DNA of 64,000 bases from an uncultured Clostridia bacterium (GTDB taxonomy: Bacteria > Bacillota > Clostridia > Lachnospirales > Cellulosilyticaceae). The stretch's first letter is position 1. The number at the start of each line of letters is the position of its first letter. The position numbers and the translations under genes are program-made. Positions 35,291 through 43,092 of this stretch are shown here, in pieces. The notes beneath the pieces are model-generated. The model was not told the DNA's origin. It saw nothing but the letters and a program-made list of their open reading frames with translations, and ran no database searches. The stretch lies in assembly GCA_937921505.1 (NCBI GenBank), contig CAKZUB010000009.1:1-64000 (forward strand). The letters are read 5' to 3'.

Positions 35291-36295
35291 GTGAGAAGTG
35301 CAATTATAGGGTGTGGCAGTATTGCAAAAATACACGCAGGAGCTATTTGTAATTTACCGGGAAATAAGCTTGTAGCATTTGCAGATTGTAACCTAGAAAA
35401 AGCTAAGGATTTGAAAAAAAGTTTCGGAGATGATCAAAGTAAAGCTTATGCTAGCTTAGAAGAAATGATAGCAAAAGAAGAAATAGATGTTTTGCATATC
35501 TGTACCCCTCACTATTTACATGTTCCTATGGCAGTTTATACGCTATCACGTCATATCAATGTTTTTATGGAAAAACCTCCAGCTATCTCTTGGCAAGAAT
35601 TTAAAGAGTTGCAATCTATTAAGACAACTGCAAAACTAGGCGTATGTTTTCAAAATAGATATAATAAAAGTGTAGAAGCCATAAAAGAGGTGCTACTCTC
35701 AGGTAAAGCCGGTCAAATACTTGGAGCTCGCGCCTTTGTAACATGGCAGCGTGATGAAAAGTATTATACAGAAAGTGATTGGAGGGGGAGCCAGGCGGCG
35801 GAAGGCGGCGGAGCACTTATTAATCAAGCTATCCATACTTTAGATTTGCTAACCTACTTTATAGGCACACCTACTTCTGTAGAAGCAACAACGATTAACC
35901 ATCATCTAAGAGGAATCATAGAAGTAGAGGACACGGTGGAAGCTTATATTCAGTTTGAGAATATAGCAGCTAGCTTTTATGCAACAACAGCATTTTGCAT
36001 GAATGCACCTGTTTTAATAGAGCTTGTTTGTGAGAATAGGATCATTCGCATGGAAGATACAGAAGTAACTTATATTTTCCAAGATCATACCAAAGAAACC
36101 TTATCTTTTAAGATGGAACAAGGTTTAGGGAAAGACTATTGGGGGCAGGGACATCTTCTGTGTATTAAAGATTTCTATTATTGTTTAGAAACTGGGAACC
36201 CTTTTAAAATTGATGTGCAAGAAGTAGCACAGGTCATGCAGTTAATGCTAGGTATTTATGAATCATCAAAGAATAAGTCGGTAGTGTACTTTTAA
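35291..36295 (+). CDS. Gfo/Idh/MocA oxidoreductase 2
   Basis: This 334-residue relative of the preceding enzyme starts at GTG 35291, eight bases after GAGGTGA. The cofactor motif is IIGCGSIAKIHAG. The active-site segment is VFMEKPPA with EKP intact, and GGGALINQAIHTLD is the substrate-domain motif. It lies 23 bases after the previous gene. Its divergence from both neighbours suggests a different substrate or position on the same sugar. Confidence 0.85.
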   Translation: MRSAIIGCGSIAKIHAGAICNLPGNKLVAFADCNLEKAKDLKKSFGDDQSKAYASLEEMIAKEEIDVLHICTPHYLHVPMAVYTLSRHINVFMEKPPAISWQEFKELQSIKTTAKLGVCFQNRYNKSVEAIKEVLLSGKAGQILGARAFVTWQRDEKYYTESDWRGSQAAEGGGALINQAIHTLDLLTYFIGTPTSVEATTINHHLRGIIEVEDTVEAYIQFENIAASFYATTAFCMNAPVLIELVCENRIIRMEDTEVTYIFQDHTKETLSFKMEQGLGKDYWGQGHLLCIKDFYYCLETGNPFKIDVQEVAQVMQLMLGIYESSKNKSVVYF

Positions 36296-36342
36296 AGTTG
36301 TGTGATAGACCATTGAAATCTATATAGAGGAGGAAAGCATTT

Positions 36343-37416
36343 ATGCAAAAAAGCAGTGGTATGAACTATGCGCCAAAAGGAAAGATGGCACCTGTAGTTA
36401 AAGATAAGGAATTTGCATTCGCGGCAATTGCCTTAGATCATGGGCATATTTATGGGATGTGTAATGGACTTATAGAGGCTGGTGCTTGGTTAAAATATGT
36501 GTATGATCCAGATGTAAAAAAAGTTGAGGGATTTTGCAAAACTTTTCCAGATGTGAAGGTAGCACAAAGTGAAGCGGAAGTATTAGCAGATGAAGAAATT
36601 AGACTAGTAGCAGGCGCAGCAGTGCCTTCTAAAAGGTGTGCACTAGGGCTGCGGGTAATGGATGCGGGCAAAGACTATTTTACTGATAAGACACCTTTTA
36701 CAACGCTTGAACAATTAGAACTAGCCAAAGCAAAGGTCAAAGAAACAGGCAAGAAATATATGGTCTATTTCAGTGAACGACTTCACGTAGAAAGTGCAGT
36801 TTATGCAGGGCAGCTTATTAAAGAGGGCGCAATTGGCAAGGTGGTTCAAGTATTGGGACTTGGCCCTCATAGGCTTAGTGCTAAGAGCAGACCAGAATGG
36901 TTTTTTAAAAAAGAAAACTACGGTGGCATATTATGTGATATTGCAAGTCATCAAATTGAGCAATTTTTATACTATGCAGATGTGAAGGAAGCGACGGTTA
37001 CCAAAAGCCAAGTTGGAAACTTTAACAACCCAGAGTATCCAGAGCTTGAAGACTTTGGAGACGCTATGCTAGTTGGAGATAATGGTTCAACCCAGTATTT
37101 TCGTGTAGATTGGCTGACACCAGATGGACTCGGTACATGGGGGGATGGCAGAACCATTATTTTAGGAACAGAAGGTTATATTGAGCTGCGTAAGTATATT
37201 AATATAGCAACTGATCAAAGAGGAGACCATGTTTTTATAGTTAATGGCAAAGGAGAACAACATATCTGTGTAGCGGGCAAGGTAGGTTATCCTTTTTTTG
37301 GAGAACTTATCTTAGATTGTATCCATAGAACTGAAAAAGCCATGACACAAGAACATGCCTTTAAAGCTGCTGAGCTTTGTTTAAAAGCGCAGCAGCAAGC
37401 AGTAAAGATCAAATAG
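36343..37416 (+). CDS. Gfo/Idh/MocA oxidoreductase 3, atypical active site
   Basis: This 357-residue member of the same superfamily is unusual. Where the glycine motif is expected it reads ALDHGHIYGM. The EKP segment is replaced by FTDKTPF, keeping the lysine but not the glutamate. The later metal- or substrate-side motif GGILCDIASHQIEQ is present. The N-terminus is extended by about 25 residues. The ribosome site AGGAGG is strong. It could be a catalytically altered dehydrogenase or a non-redox partner of the other two. Confidence 0.78.
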   Translation: MQKSSGMNYAPKGKMAPVVKDKEFAFAAIALDHGHIYGMCNGLIEAGAWLKYVYDPDVKKVEGFCKTFPDVKVAQSEAEVLADEEIRLVAGAAVPSKRCALGLRVMDAGKDYFTDKTPFTTLEQLELAKAKVKETGKKYMVYFSERLHVESAVYAGQLIKEGAIGKVVQVLGLGPHRLSAKSRPEWFFKKENYGGILCDIASHQIEQFLYYADVKEATVTKSQVGNFNNPEYPELEDFGDAMLVGDNGSTQYFRVDWLTPDGLGTWGDGRTIILGTEGYIELRKYINIATDQRGDHVFIVNGKGEQHICVAGKVGYPFFGELILDCIHRTEKAMTQEHAFKAAELCLKAQQQAVKIK

Positions 37417-37419
37417 GCA

Positions 37420-37577
37420 TCTCATCACAAGTAGGAGCAACATGGAAAGAAACAGTTGAAGTCTACCGTAAGCCGATGCTCGCAGATTATTTAATTACAA
37501 GTACGAATGTTATTACAGAAGATGGCAAGCTTATGAATCAAGACAGTTCGGGCAACCGCTCAGCAGCTTATGTGTAA
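37420..37577 (+). pseudogene. Fragment of a LUD-domain (LutC/YkgG-like) protein
   Basis: Directly after the last oxidoreductase stop, a frame reads VGATWKETVEVYRKPMLADY, then TSTNVITEDGKL and SGNRSAAYV before a stop. This is the conserved heart of LUD-domain lactate-utilisation proteins (ADxFLTSTNAITEDGxLVN). No start codon, upstream part or remaining C-terminal part exists, so it is a remnant. It overlaps the end of the previous gene in another frame only by chance. Confidence 0.78.
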
Positions 37578-37761
37578 CTTTACTACAATTGTACATAATG
37601 GAAGAAAATTTCCGGGTAGGTATAGTATTTATATGAAAGCAGAAGATATGGGTTTCTAAAAAATGGTGAAATATTACACGCAAAGGTATTGGTGGATAAT
37701 TGACATTTATATTGCAATTTAATTGCTTTTGTAATAAGCTATTATTATATATCTCCTTTTT

Positions 37762-37793
37762 TTGTTTGTTTTCATTGATTCAAACAATACTAT
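37762..37793 (+). promoter_or_regulatory. Candidate promoter and dyad before the GntR gene
   Basis: TTGTTTG (37762-37768) and CAAACAA (37781-37787) form a dyad. TTGTTT (37766-37771) and TACTAT (37788-37793) are 16 bp apart and may be the -35 and -10 boxes. The dyad lies inside the promoter, so autoregulation is possible. Confidence 0.35.
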
Positions 37794-37860
37794 AAAGGAG
37801 ACTTTTTACTATAGCTTTTTAACACCTAGTTAATATTTTAATTTTGGGAAGGGCATACTT

Positions 37861-38583
37861 ATGAAGGTAGCAAAAAGTAAACGTTTTTTAGAACCAATAG
37901 GAAATCGATCGGTAGTTGATAAAGTGATAGACCGCATAACAAGTGCTATTGTAGAAGGTGAACTTGTGCCAGGCAGTAGGCTACCAACAGAAACAGAATT
38001 AGGGGAAGCGTTTGGAGTAGGAAGAAACTCTATACGTGAGGCTATAAAGACACTAGTCTCTCTAGGTATTTTAGAGATTAAAAGATCAGAGGGGACTTTT
38101 GTAAGAAAAGAATTTTCTGAGCAGATGATTAATCCTTTATTATATGGGCTTATATTAGAAAAGGATTCTTCAAAATCCATTATAGAATTACGAAGAATAT
38201 TTGAGGTGGGAACAATTCAGGCAGCTATCTCTAAAGTAGATGAAAAGCAACTTAAAATAATTAAAGAAACACTAGATGCATTAATAGCCTTATTAAATGC
38301 TCCAAACCCTAATTATCAAGAAGTTTTAGAAGCAGATATTGCTTTTCATAAAGCCATTGAACAATCATTAAATAATCATCTTATTCTTAGAATTAGTGAT
38401 TTTATTACAAAGCTTACTTATTCTTCAATCGGAAGAACTATTCGTAAGCATATAGAAAGTGGTAATGCACAGTTTCTTGTTGAGACACATACCAAGATCT
38501 TTAACTTATTATTAAATAGAGATGTAGATACAGTAGAAGAAGTAATGGATGAAAGTTATATGTACTGGAAAGATTCTTTGTAA
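37861..38583 (+). CDS. FadR-type GntR-family regulator
   Basis: This 240-residue repressor has an N-terminal winged helix-turn-helix (about residues 20-80: LPTETELGEAFGVGRNSIRE, then EIKRSEGTFV). A C-terminal all-helical FCD domain binds an acidic ligand and a metal, with ELRRIFEVG, DIAFHKAIEQS and HTKIFNLLLNRD. FCD regulators usually answer to sugar acids or hydroxy acids. A terminator follows, then a promoter with a palindrome (38748-38765) before the transketolase operon, its likely target. GGAAGGG precedes the ATG. Confidence 0.88.
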   Translation: MKVAKSKRFLEPIGNRSVVDKVIDRITSAIVEGELVPGSRLPTETELGEAFGVGRNSIREAIKTLVSLGILEIKRSEGTFVRKEFSEQMINPLLYGLILEKDSSKSIIELRRIFEVGTIQAAISKVDEKQLKIIKETLDALIALLNAPNPNYQEVLEADIAFHKAIEQSLNNHLILRISDFITKLTYSSIGRTIRKHIESGNAQFLVETHTKIFNLLLNRDVDTVEEVMDESYMYWKDSL

Positions 38584-38596
38584 AATATAAAGTATA

Positions 38597-38642
38597 AAAA
38601 AAGGATGATAAGAATTTAAAATAATTCTTATCATCCTTTTTT
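38597..38642 (+). terminator. Terminator after the GntR gene
   Basis: Perfect 20-bp arms (38597-38616 and 38623-38642) with a 6-base loop end in a run of six T, a classic intrinsic terminator. Confidence 0.92.
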
Positions 38643-38710
38643 AAAAAGATTCAATTCTAAGAGAAGTTACTGTATAAAATAACCAAACAAAACTTTTTTG
38701 AGTACTCATA

Positions 38711-38765
38711 TTGATAATTAAGTAAATAAGCAGTATACTCTTATTAAACGTAGGACGTACTACGT
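38711..38765 (+). promoter_or_regulatory. Promoter with FadR-type operator over the start of the transketolase operon
   Basis: TTGATA (38711-38716) and TATACT (38734-38739) are 17 bp apart. Immediately downstream, ACGTAGGACGTACTACGT (38748-38765) has perfect 6-bp arms around a 6-base centre. Transcription should begin around 38746, so a bound repressor would block it. The palindrome has the GT...AC character of FadR-group operators. Confidence 0.7.
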
Positions 38766-38874
38766 ATAATGTACGGAAGATATGACATATCATTTAAAGA
38801 AATACTAGTAGAGGGATGGGTAACAAGTAATAAGATCAGAAGAATTGATTAATAAAAGACAGGAGATGGGGGAA

Positions 38875-39717
38875 ATGCAAAATAGTGTAGAAAAAGTAAA
38901 GGATCTGGAGAAAAAGGCTATAGAGCTTAGAAAAACTTTACTTACGATGATCTATAAAGCACAGTCTGGACATCCAGGGGGCTCACTTTCGGCCACAGAT
39001 ATTATAACAGCTTTATATTTTAGCGAGATGAACATAGATCCTAAAAATCCTAAGTGGGAAGAGCGTGATCGTTTTGTTCTTTCAAAAGGACATGTTTGTC
39101 CAGTTCTTTATTCAGCACTTGCTATGAAAGGTTATTTTGGTCAAGAGCATATAGCAACTTTGAGACAATATGGTTCTATCTTACAAGGACATCCTGATAT
39201 GAAACGTACACCAGGTGTTGATATTAGCACCGGTTCTCTAGGGCAAGGATTGTCTTGTGGTGTTGGAATGGCTCTTGCTGCAAAACGTGACAACAAAAGC
39301 TATCGTGTCTTTAGCGTTGTTGGAGATGGTGAGTCAGATGAAGGACAAATTTGGGAGGCATGTATGACAGCTTCCAAGTATCAACTAGATAATCTTGTTG
39401 TTTTTGTGGATAATAATGGACTTCAAAACGATGGCACATGTGAAGAAATTATGCCCACTCTAGATCTTGCGAAAAAGTTTGAAGCTTTTGGTTTTGAAAC
39501 TTATACGATTAATGGGCATGCCATGGTTGAGATTGTAGAAGTACTAGATCAAATAAGAGCGGTACGTCATAATGGTAAGCCTAAGTGTGTTGTAGCTAAA
39601 ACAGTTAAAGGCAGAGGAGTATCCTTTATGGAAAACGTTGTAGGGTGGCATGGTATGGCCCCTAACGAAGAACAATATAAGCAGGCGATGGAAGAAATAG
39701 AAGGAGGGCTAAAATAA
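38875..39717 (+). CDS. Transketolase, N-terminal (ThDP-binding) subunit
   Basis: This 280-residue half of a split transketolase carries the thiamine diphosphate motif GDGESDEGQIWEA with VDNNG. It also has SGHPGGSLS and VLSKGHVCPVLY near the N-terminus. I start at ATG 38875, nine bases after AGGAG; the open frame upstream to 38845 lacks a site. The stop overlaps the start of the C-terminal subunit by one base. Split transketolases are common in Firmicutes and often serve a specialised sugar such as apulose phosphate rather than the pentose pathway. Confidence 0.9.
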   Translation: MQNSVEKVKDLEKKAIELRKTLLTMIYKAQSGHPGGSLSATDIITALYFSEMNIDPKNPKWEERDRFVLSKGHVCPVLYSALAMKGYFGQEHIATLRQYGSILQGHPDMKRTPGVDISTGSLGQGLSCGVGMALAAKRDNKSYRVFSVVGDGESDEGQIWEACMTASKYQLDNLVVFVDNNGLQNDGTCEEIMPTLDLAKKFEAFGFETYTINGHAMVEIVEVLDQIRAVRHNGKPKCVVAKTVKGRGVSFMENVVGWHGMAPNEEQYKQAMEEIEGGLK

Positions 39718-40646
39718 TGAATGGGCTTCCAACAAGAGATGGACTCGGCGATGAAATATTAGTTCTTGGTAAAGAGATGCCAGAGCTTTATGTGATTGAT
39801 TGTGATATTTCTAAATCCACAAAGACTATGGAATTTGGTAAACAACTGCCAAATCAACATGTCAATGTAGGCATTGCAGAACAAAACGCAGCAGGCGTTG
39901 CAGCAGGACTTGCAACTTGCGGTAAGATGCCTTTTGTGAGTACATATGCTGTATTTGGTAGTATGCGTATGTTAGAACAAATTAGGCAAGAAATCTGCTA
40001 TCCAAACTTAAATGTAAAAATAGTTTGTTCTCATGGAGGACTTACTCCAGCAAATGATGGGGCGAGCCACCAATGTATAGAAGACATGGGTATTATGAGA
40101 ACTCTGCCTAATATGACAGTTATTATGGGAGCAGATTACTATTCTACCAGAAAACTTGTAAGAGAAGCAGCTAAAATGCATGGACCAGTTTATATAAGAT
40201 TTACCAGAGATGCCATTCCTTTTATCTATGACGAAAATGAAGAATTTATCATAGGGAAAGCTAAACAGCTTAAAGAAGGAAAAGATGTAGCTATTATTGC
40301 TATAGGAGATATTATGTCACAAGCACTTGAAGCAGCTACTCAGTTAGAAGAACAAGGTATAACGGTAAGGCTTCTGGATATGCATACCTTAAAACCTATT
40401 GATGAAAAAGCAGTTTTAAGCTGTATAGAGGATATAGGGAAAATTATTACAGTAGAAGATCACAATATTATTAATGGATTAGGCAGTGCGGTAAGTGAAA
40501 TAGTAGCAAGAGAAGGTAAAGGTATTGTAAGAAGAGTAGGGGTACAAGATCAATTTGGAGAATCAGGCCCTTATGAAGATCTTTTAGCAAAGAATGGTAT
40601 TACAGTACAAGATATTGTTTTAATAGCCAAAGAACTTGTTAAATAA
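39717..40646 (+). CDS. Transketolase, C-terminal subunit
   Basis: This 309-residue partner subunit carries the pyrimidine-binding domain (GIAEQNAAGVAAGLA, with glutamate at the ThDP-activating position) and a C-terminal swivel domain ending near GESGPYEDLLAKNG. Its ATG lies in TAATG, overlapping the stop of the N-terminal subunit, so the two are made in equal amounts. It should form an alpha2-beta2 enzyme moving a two-carbon unit between sugar phosphates. Confidence 0.9.
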   Translation: MNGLPTRDGLGDEILVLGKEMPELYVIDCDISKSTKTMEFGKQLPNQHVNVGIAEQNAAGVAAGLATCGKMPFVSTYAVFGSMRMLEQIRQEICYPNLNVKIVCSHGGLTPANDGASHQCIEDMGIMRTLPNMTVIMGADYYSTRKLVREAAKMHGPVYIRFTRDAIPFIYDENEEFIIGKAKQLKEGKDVAIIAIGDIMSQALEAATQLEEQGITVRLLDMHTLKPIDEKAVLSCIEDIGKIITVEDHNIINGLGSAVSEIVAREGKGIVRRVGVQDQFGESGPYEDLLAKNGITVQDIVLIAKELVK

Positions 40647-40657
40647 GGAGAAAATAT

Positions 40658-41620
40658 ATGAATAAAATAGTTGTTTTAGATGGCTATACAGAAAATCCAG
40701 GAGATCTTTCTTGGGAAGGTTTAGAAAAACTCGGAGAAACTACTGTATATGATAGAACACCACTCCATTTAATTGTTGAAAGAGCGCAAGGTGCCAATAT
40801 TATTTTAACTAATAAAACACCTATCACAAAAGAAACGCTTGCACAATTGCCAGACTTAAAATACATAGGCGTACTGGCAACAGGCTATAATGTGGTAGAT
40901 GTTGAAGCAGCCAAACAAATGAATATTCCTGTATGTAATATCCCCACATATGGCACAGATTCTGTAGCGCAAATGTGCTTTGCTCTTATTTTAGAATTTT
41001 ATAATAGAGTAGGACTACATGATGAGGCAGTTAAAAAAGGTGAGTGGAGCAGTAGTCCGGATTTTTGTTTTTGGAAATCACCTCTTATAGAGTTAAAAGG
41101 TAAGACTATAGGTTTTATTGGCTTTGGCAGAATAGGACAACGTGCAGCTGATATAGCAGAAGCCTTTGGTATGAACGGTATAGCCTATGATCTTTACCCA
41201 AGCGATCAAAATCATAGAAAAAACTTCAAGTATGTAGAGCAAGATGAATTATTTCAAACAGCAGATATCATAAGCTTGCATTGTAATTTGACAGCTGAAA
41301 ATACAGGGTTCATTAATAAAGAAGCAATTACAAAAATGAAAAATAATGTATTGATTGTAAATACATCCAGAGGTCCGCTTATTAATGAATCAGACGTTAT
41401 ACAAGCGCTTAAAGATAGTGAAATAGGAGGGCTTGCTGCAGATGTTTTAACAGTAGAACCACCAAGTGAAAACCATCCGCTCTTTACAGCTCCAAATACA
41501 CTTATTACACCACATATCTCTTGGGCTACTTATGAAGCAAGAAAAAGGCTGATGGATATTGCGGTAAATAATGTTGAAAATTATCTAGCTGGGAAAGCTG
41601 TAAATGTAGTTGCTGTTTGA
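40658..41620 (+). CDS. D-2-hydroxyacid dehydrogenase, copy 2
   Basis: This 320-residue paralogue of 31183-32142 shares the same opening (VVLDGYTENPGDLSWEGLEK) and the Rossmann motif GFGRIGQ. Catalytic arginine lies in NTSRGPL, glutamate in TVEPPSE and histidine in TPHISWAT. It follows the transketolase subunits by 11 bases with AGGAG. Having one copy in the AraC-controlled kinase operon and another under the GntR regulator suggests two conditions or two keto acids with one chemistry. Confidence 0.85.
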   Translation: MNKIVVLDGYTENPGDLSWEGLEKLGETTVYDRTPLHLIVERAQGANIILTNKTPITKETLAQLPDLKYIGVLATGYNVVDVEAAKQMNIPVCNIPTYGTDSVAQMCFALILEFYNRVGLHDEAVKKGEWSSSPDFCFWKSPLIELKGKTIGFIGFGRIGQRAADIAEAFGMNGIAYDLYPSDQNHRKNFKYVEQDELFQTADIISLHCNLTAENTGFINKEAITKMKNNVLIVNTSRGPLINESDVIQALKDSEIGGLAADVLTVEPPSENHPLFTAPNTLITPHISWATYEARKRLMDIAVNNVENYLAGKAVNVVAV

Positions 41621-41724
41621 TAAGCCGAAATTTTCTGCAGATCCTATTGTCCTTGGGTTAATACTAGACAATATGATAGATGAGATCTTTAGGACTACAT
41701 AAAAGTAAGAATTTGAGGGATAAT

Positions 41725-42702
41725 ATGAGACAGTTTATAAGCTCTATAACAATTATTATTTTAGGGTTAGCCACAGGATACTTGCTGCAAACACTTATCA
41801 AACATCATAAACTAAGTGATCCTTTAGATAATAAAGTGATAGCGAAGCGGCTTCAACAAATGGGATTACTTGTTTTAAATCCGATAGCTCTTATAGGGGC
41901 TTTGTGGATTGTTAACTTTAATAGCATTAGACTTATAGCACTTCCGTTTTTAGGGGTTATAGCTATTATTTTAGGAGCTAGTATAGCTTTGAAGTGTGCA
42001 AAGTGGAAGGGGCTTAGTCGAGAACAACAAGGGGCCTATCTTGTGTTAGGTGGGTCTGCAAATATGGGAACTATAGGAGGTATTGTAACCTATATTTATT
42101 TAGGAGAGATAGGCTTTGCTCTTGTTCCTTTATATAAGTTGTTTGAAGAGCTAGCTTATTATGGTATATTGTTTCCTATTTCTAAAACTTTTGGTTCTCA
42201 AAGAGGGGATAAGGAAAAGATTAGTGATAAGTTGAAAAGGCTCTTATATGATCCTTTTATTATTGTTTCTGTAGGTAGTGTATTGCTAGGCATTATACTC
42301 AATGTATCAGGGATAAAAAGATCAGCGTATTACGGTCAGCTTAATAGTATTATTATTCCTCTAAGTTCATTTGTTTTATTAGTATCTATTGGGATAAATA
42401 TGAAATGGAGTAATTTGAAAAATCATATCAAGCCAGGGCTCTATCTCATAGCTATAAAGTCATTGATTATACCACTTGTTATTATTATAGTAGGAAGTGT
42501 AGTAGGATTAGGAAAAGTAGGGGATGGCATACCACTTAAGGTTGCTTACATATTAGCGAGTATGCCACCGGGATTTGTGTCTCTTGTCCCACCACTCATC
42601 TATGACTTAGATTTAGAGTTTGCCAACGTGTGTTGGTTACTAACTTATTGTGCACTTATTGTTGTTATACCATTTATAGGAATAATATTAAAATTTATAT
42701 AG
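41725..42702 (+). CDS. AEC-family transporter, copy 1
   Basis: This 325-residue auxin-efflux-carrier family membrane protein has about ten membrane segments, with GGSANMGTIGGI in the first half and the conserved MPPGFVSLVPPLIYDLD in the second. I start at ATG 41725 after GAGGGA; an open frame from 41680 adds 15 residues without a site. Bacterial relatives carry malate, malonate or other organic acids. It lies 104 bases after the hydroxyacid dehydrogenase, so it may export or import the acid of that pathway. Confidence 0.78.
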   Translation: MRQFISSITIIILGLATGYLLQTLIKHHKLSDPLDNKVIAKRLQQMGLLVLNPIALIGALWIVNFNSIRLIALPFLGVIAIILGASIALKCAKWKGLSREQQGAYLVLGGSANMGTIGGIVTYIYLGEIGFALVPLYKLFEELAYYGILFPISKTFGSQRGDKEKISDKLKRLLYDPFIIVSVGSVLLGIILNVSGIKRSAYYGQLNSIIIPLSSFVLLVSIGINMKWSNLKNHIKPGLYLIAIKSLIIPLVIIIVGSVVGLGKVGDGIPLKVAYILASMPPGFVSLVPPLIYDLDLEFANVCWLLTYCALIVVIPFIGIILKFI

Positions 42703-42751
42703 AAGAGATAACATAAAGGACTAAATTAATAATTTTTTTCATCCTTTTTGT

Positions 42752-42838
42752 AAGGAAGAAAATGCTGTTGTTAGATGTCTAGAGTGCAAGCGTTGTAAGT
42801 GGTTTGTGAATGGTGATTATTGTCCAAGACATATATAG
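42752..42838 (+). pseudogene. Last 28 codons of an Old Yellow Enzyme-type gene
   Basis: This 87-base stretch reads KEENAVVRCLECKRCKWF, then VNGDYCPRHI and a stop. It matches the 3' end of the intact gene at 52991-54040 (53954-54040) with five base differences by my count. All four cysteines are kept. Nothing upstream matches the rest of the gene, so it is the remnant of a deleted or incompletely duplicated copy. It sits after AEC copy 1, while the intact gene precedes AEC copy 2. Confidence 0.92.
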
Positions 42839-42898
42839 ATACAATGTCTAAAAAATAGTGAGATCATAGAATAAGCGGAGTTTAGTTAAATAAGAGTT

Positions 42899-42937
42899 GC
42901 CTCATTAAAGGTGAAATATAGGGGCCTTTAATGAGGC
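42899..42937 (+). terminator. Terminator before the LacI-controlled operon
   Basis: GCCTCATTAAAGG (42899-42911) pairs exactly with 42925-42937, followed by GATTTTATT. It closes the region downstream of AEC copy 1. The rest of the 390-base spacer holds the gene remnant and the promoter described separately. Confidence 0.82.
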
Positions 42938-43015
42938 GATTTTATTCTATTAATTACAAACCCTAAAAGGTCATTTAATGGTAAAAATGAATGTTCGTTA
43001 GTGAGTATATTTGTA

Positions 43016-43069
43016 TTGACTTTAAAAAGCTAACTGATATAATTAAGTTAGTATAAAAACGTTTTTATA
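43016..43069 (+). promoter_or_regulatory. Promoter with LacI-type operator before the glycosyltransferase/phosphorylase genes
   Basis: TTGACT (43016-43021) and TATAAT (43038-43043) are 16 bp apart. The perfect 18-bp palindrome TATAAAAACGTTTTTATA (43052-43069) follows at the expected transcription start. The central CG and symmetric A/T arms are typical of LacI-family sites; a LacI gene lies at 51014. Confidence 0.82.
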
Positions 43070-43092
43070 AGACTAGGAGGTAGATTTTAAGT

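Noticed and set aside
37377..37577. A 66-codon open frame starting inside the third Gfo/Idh gene
   Set aside because: Its first part lies in another frame of a real gene without a ribosome site; only the 37420-37577 part has meaning, as a LUD fragment.
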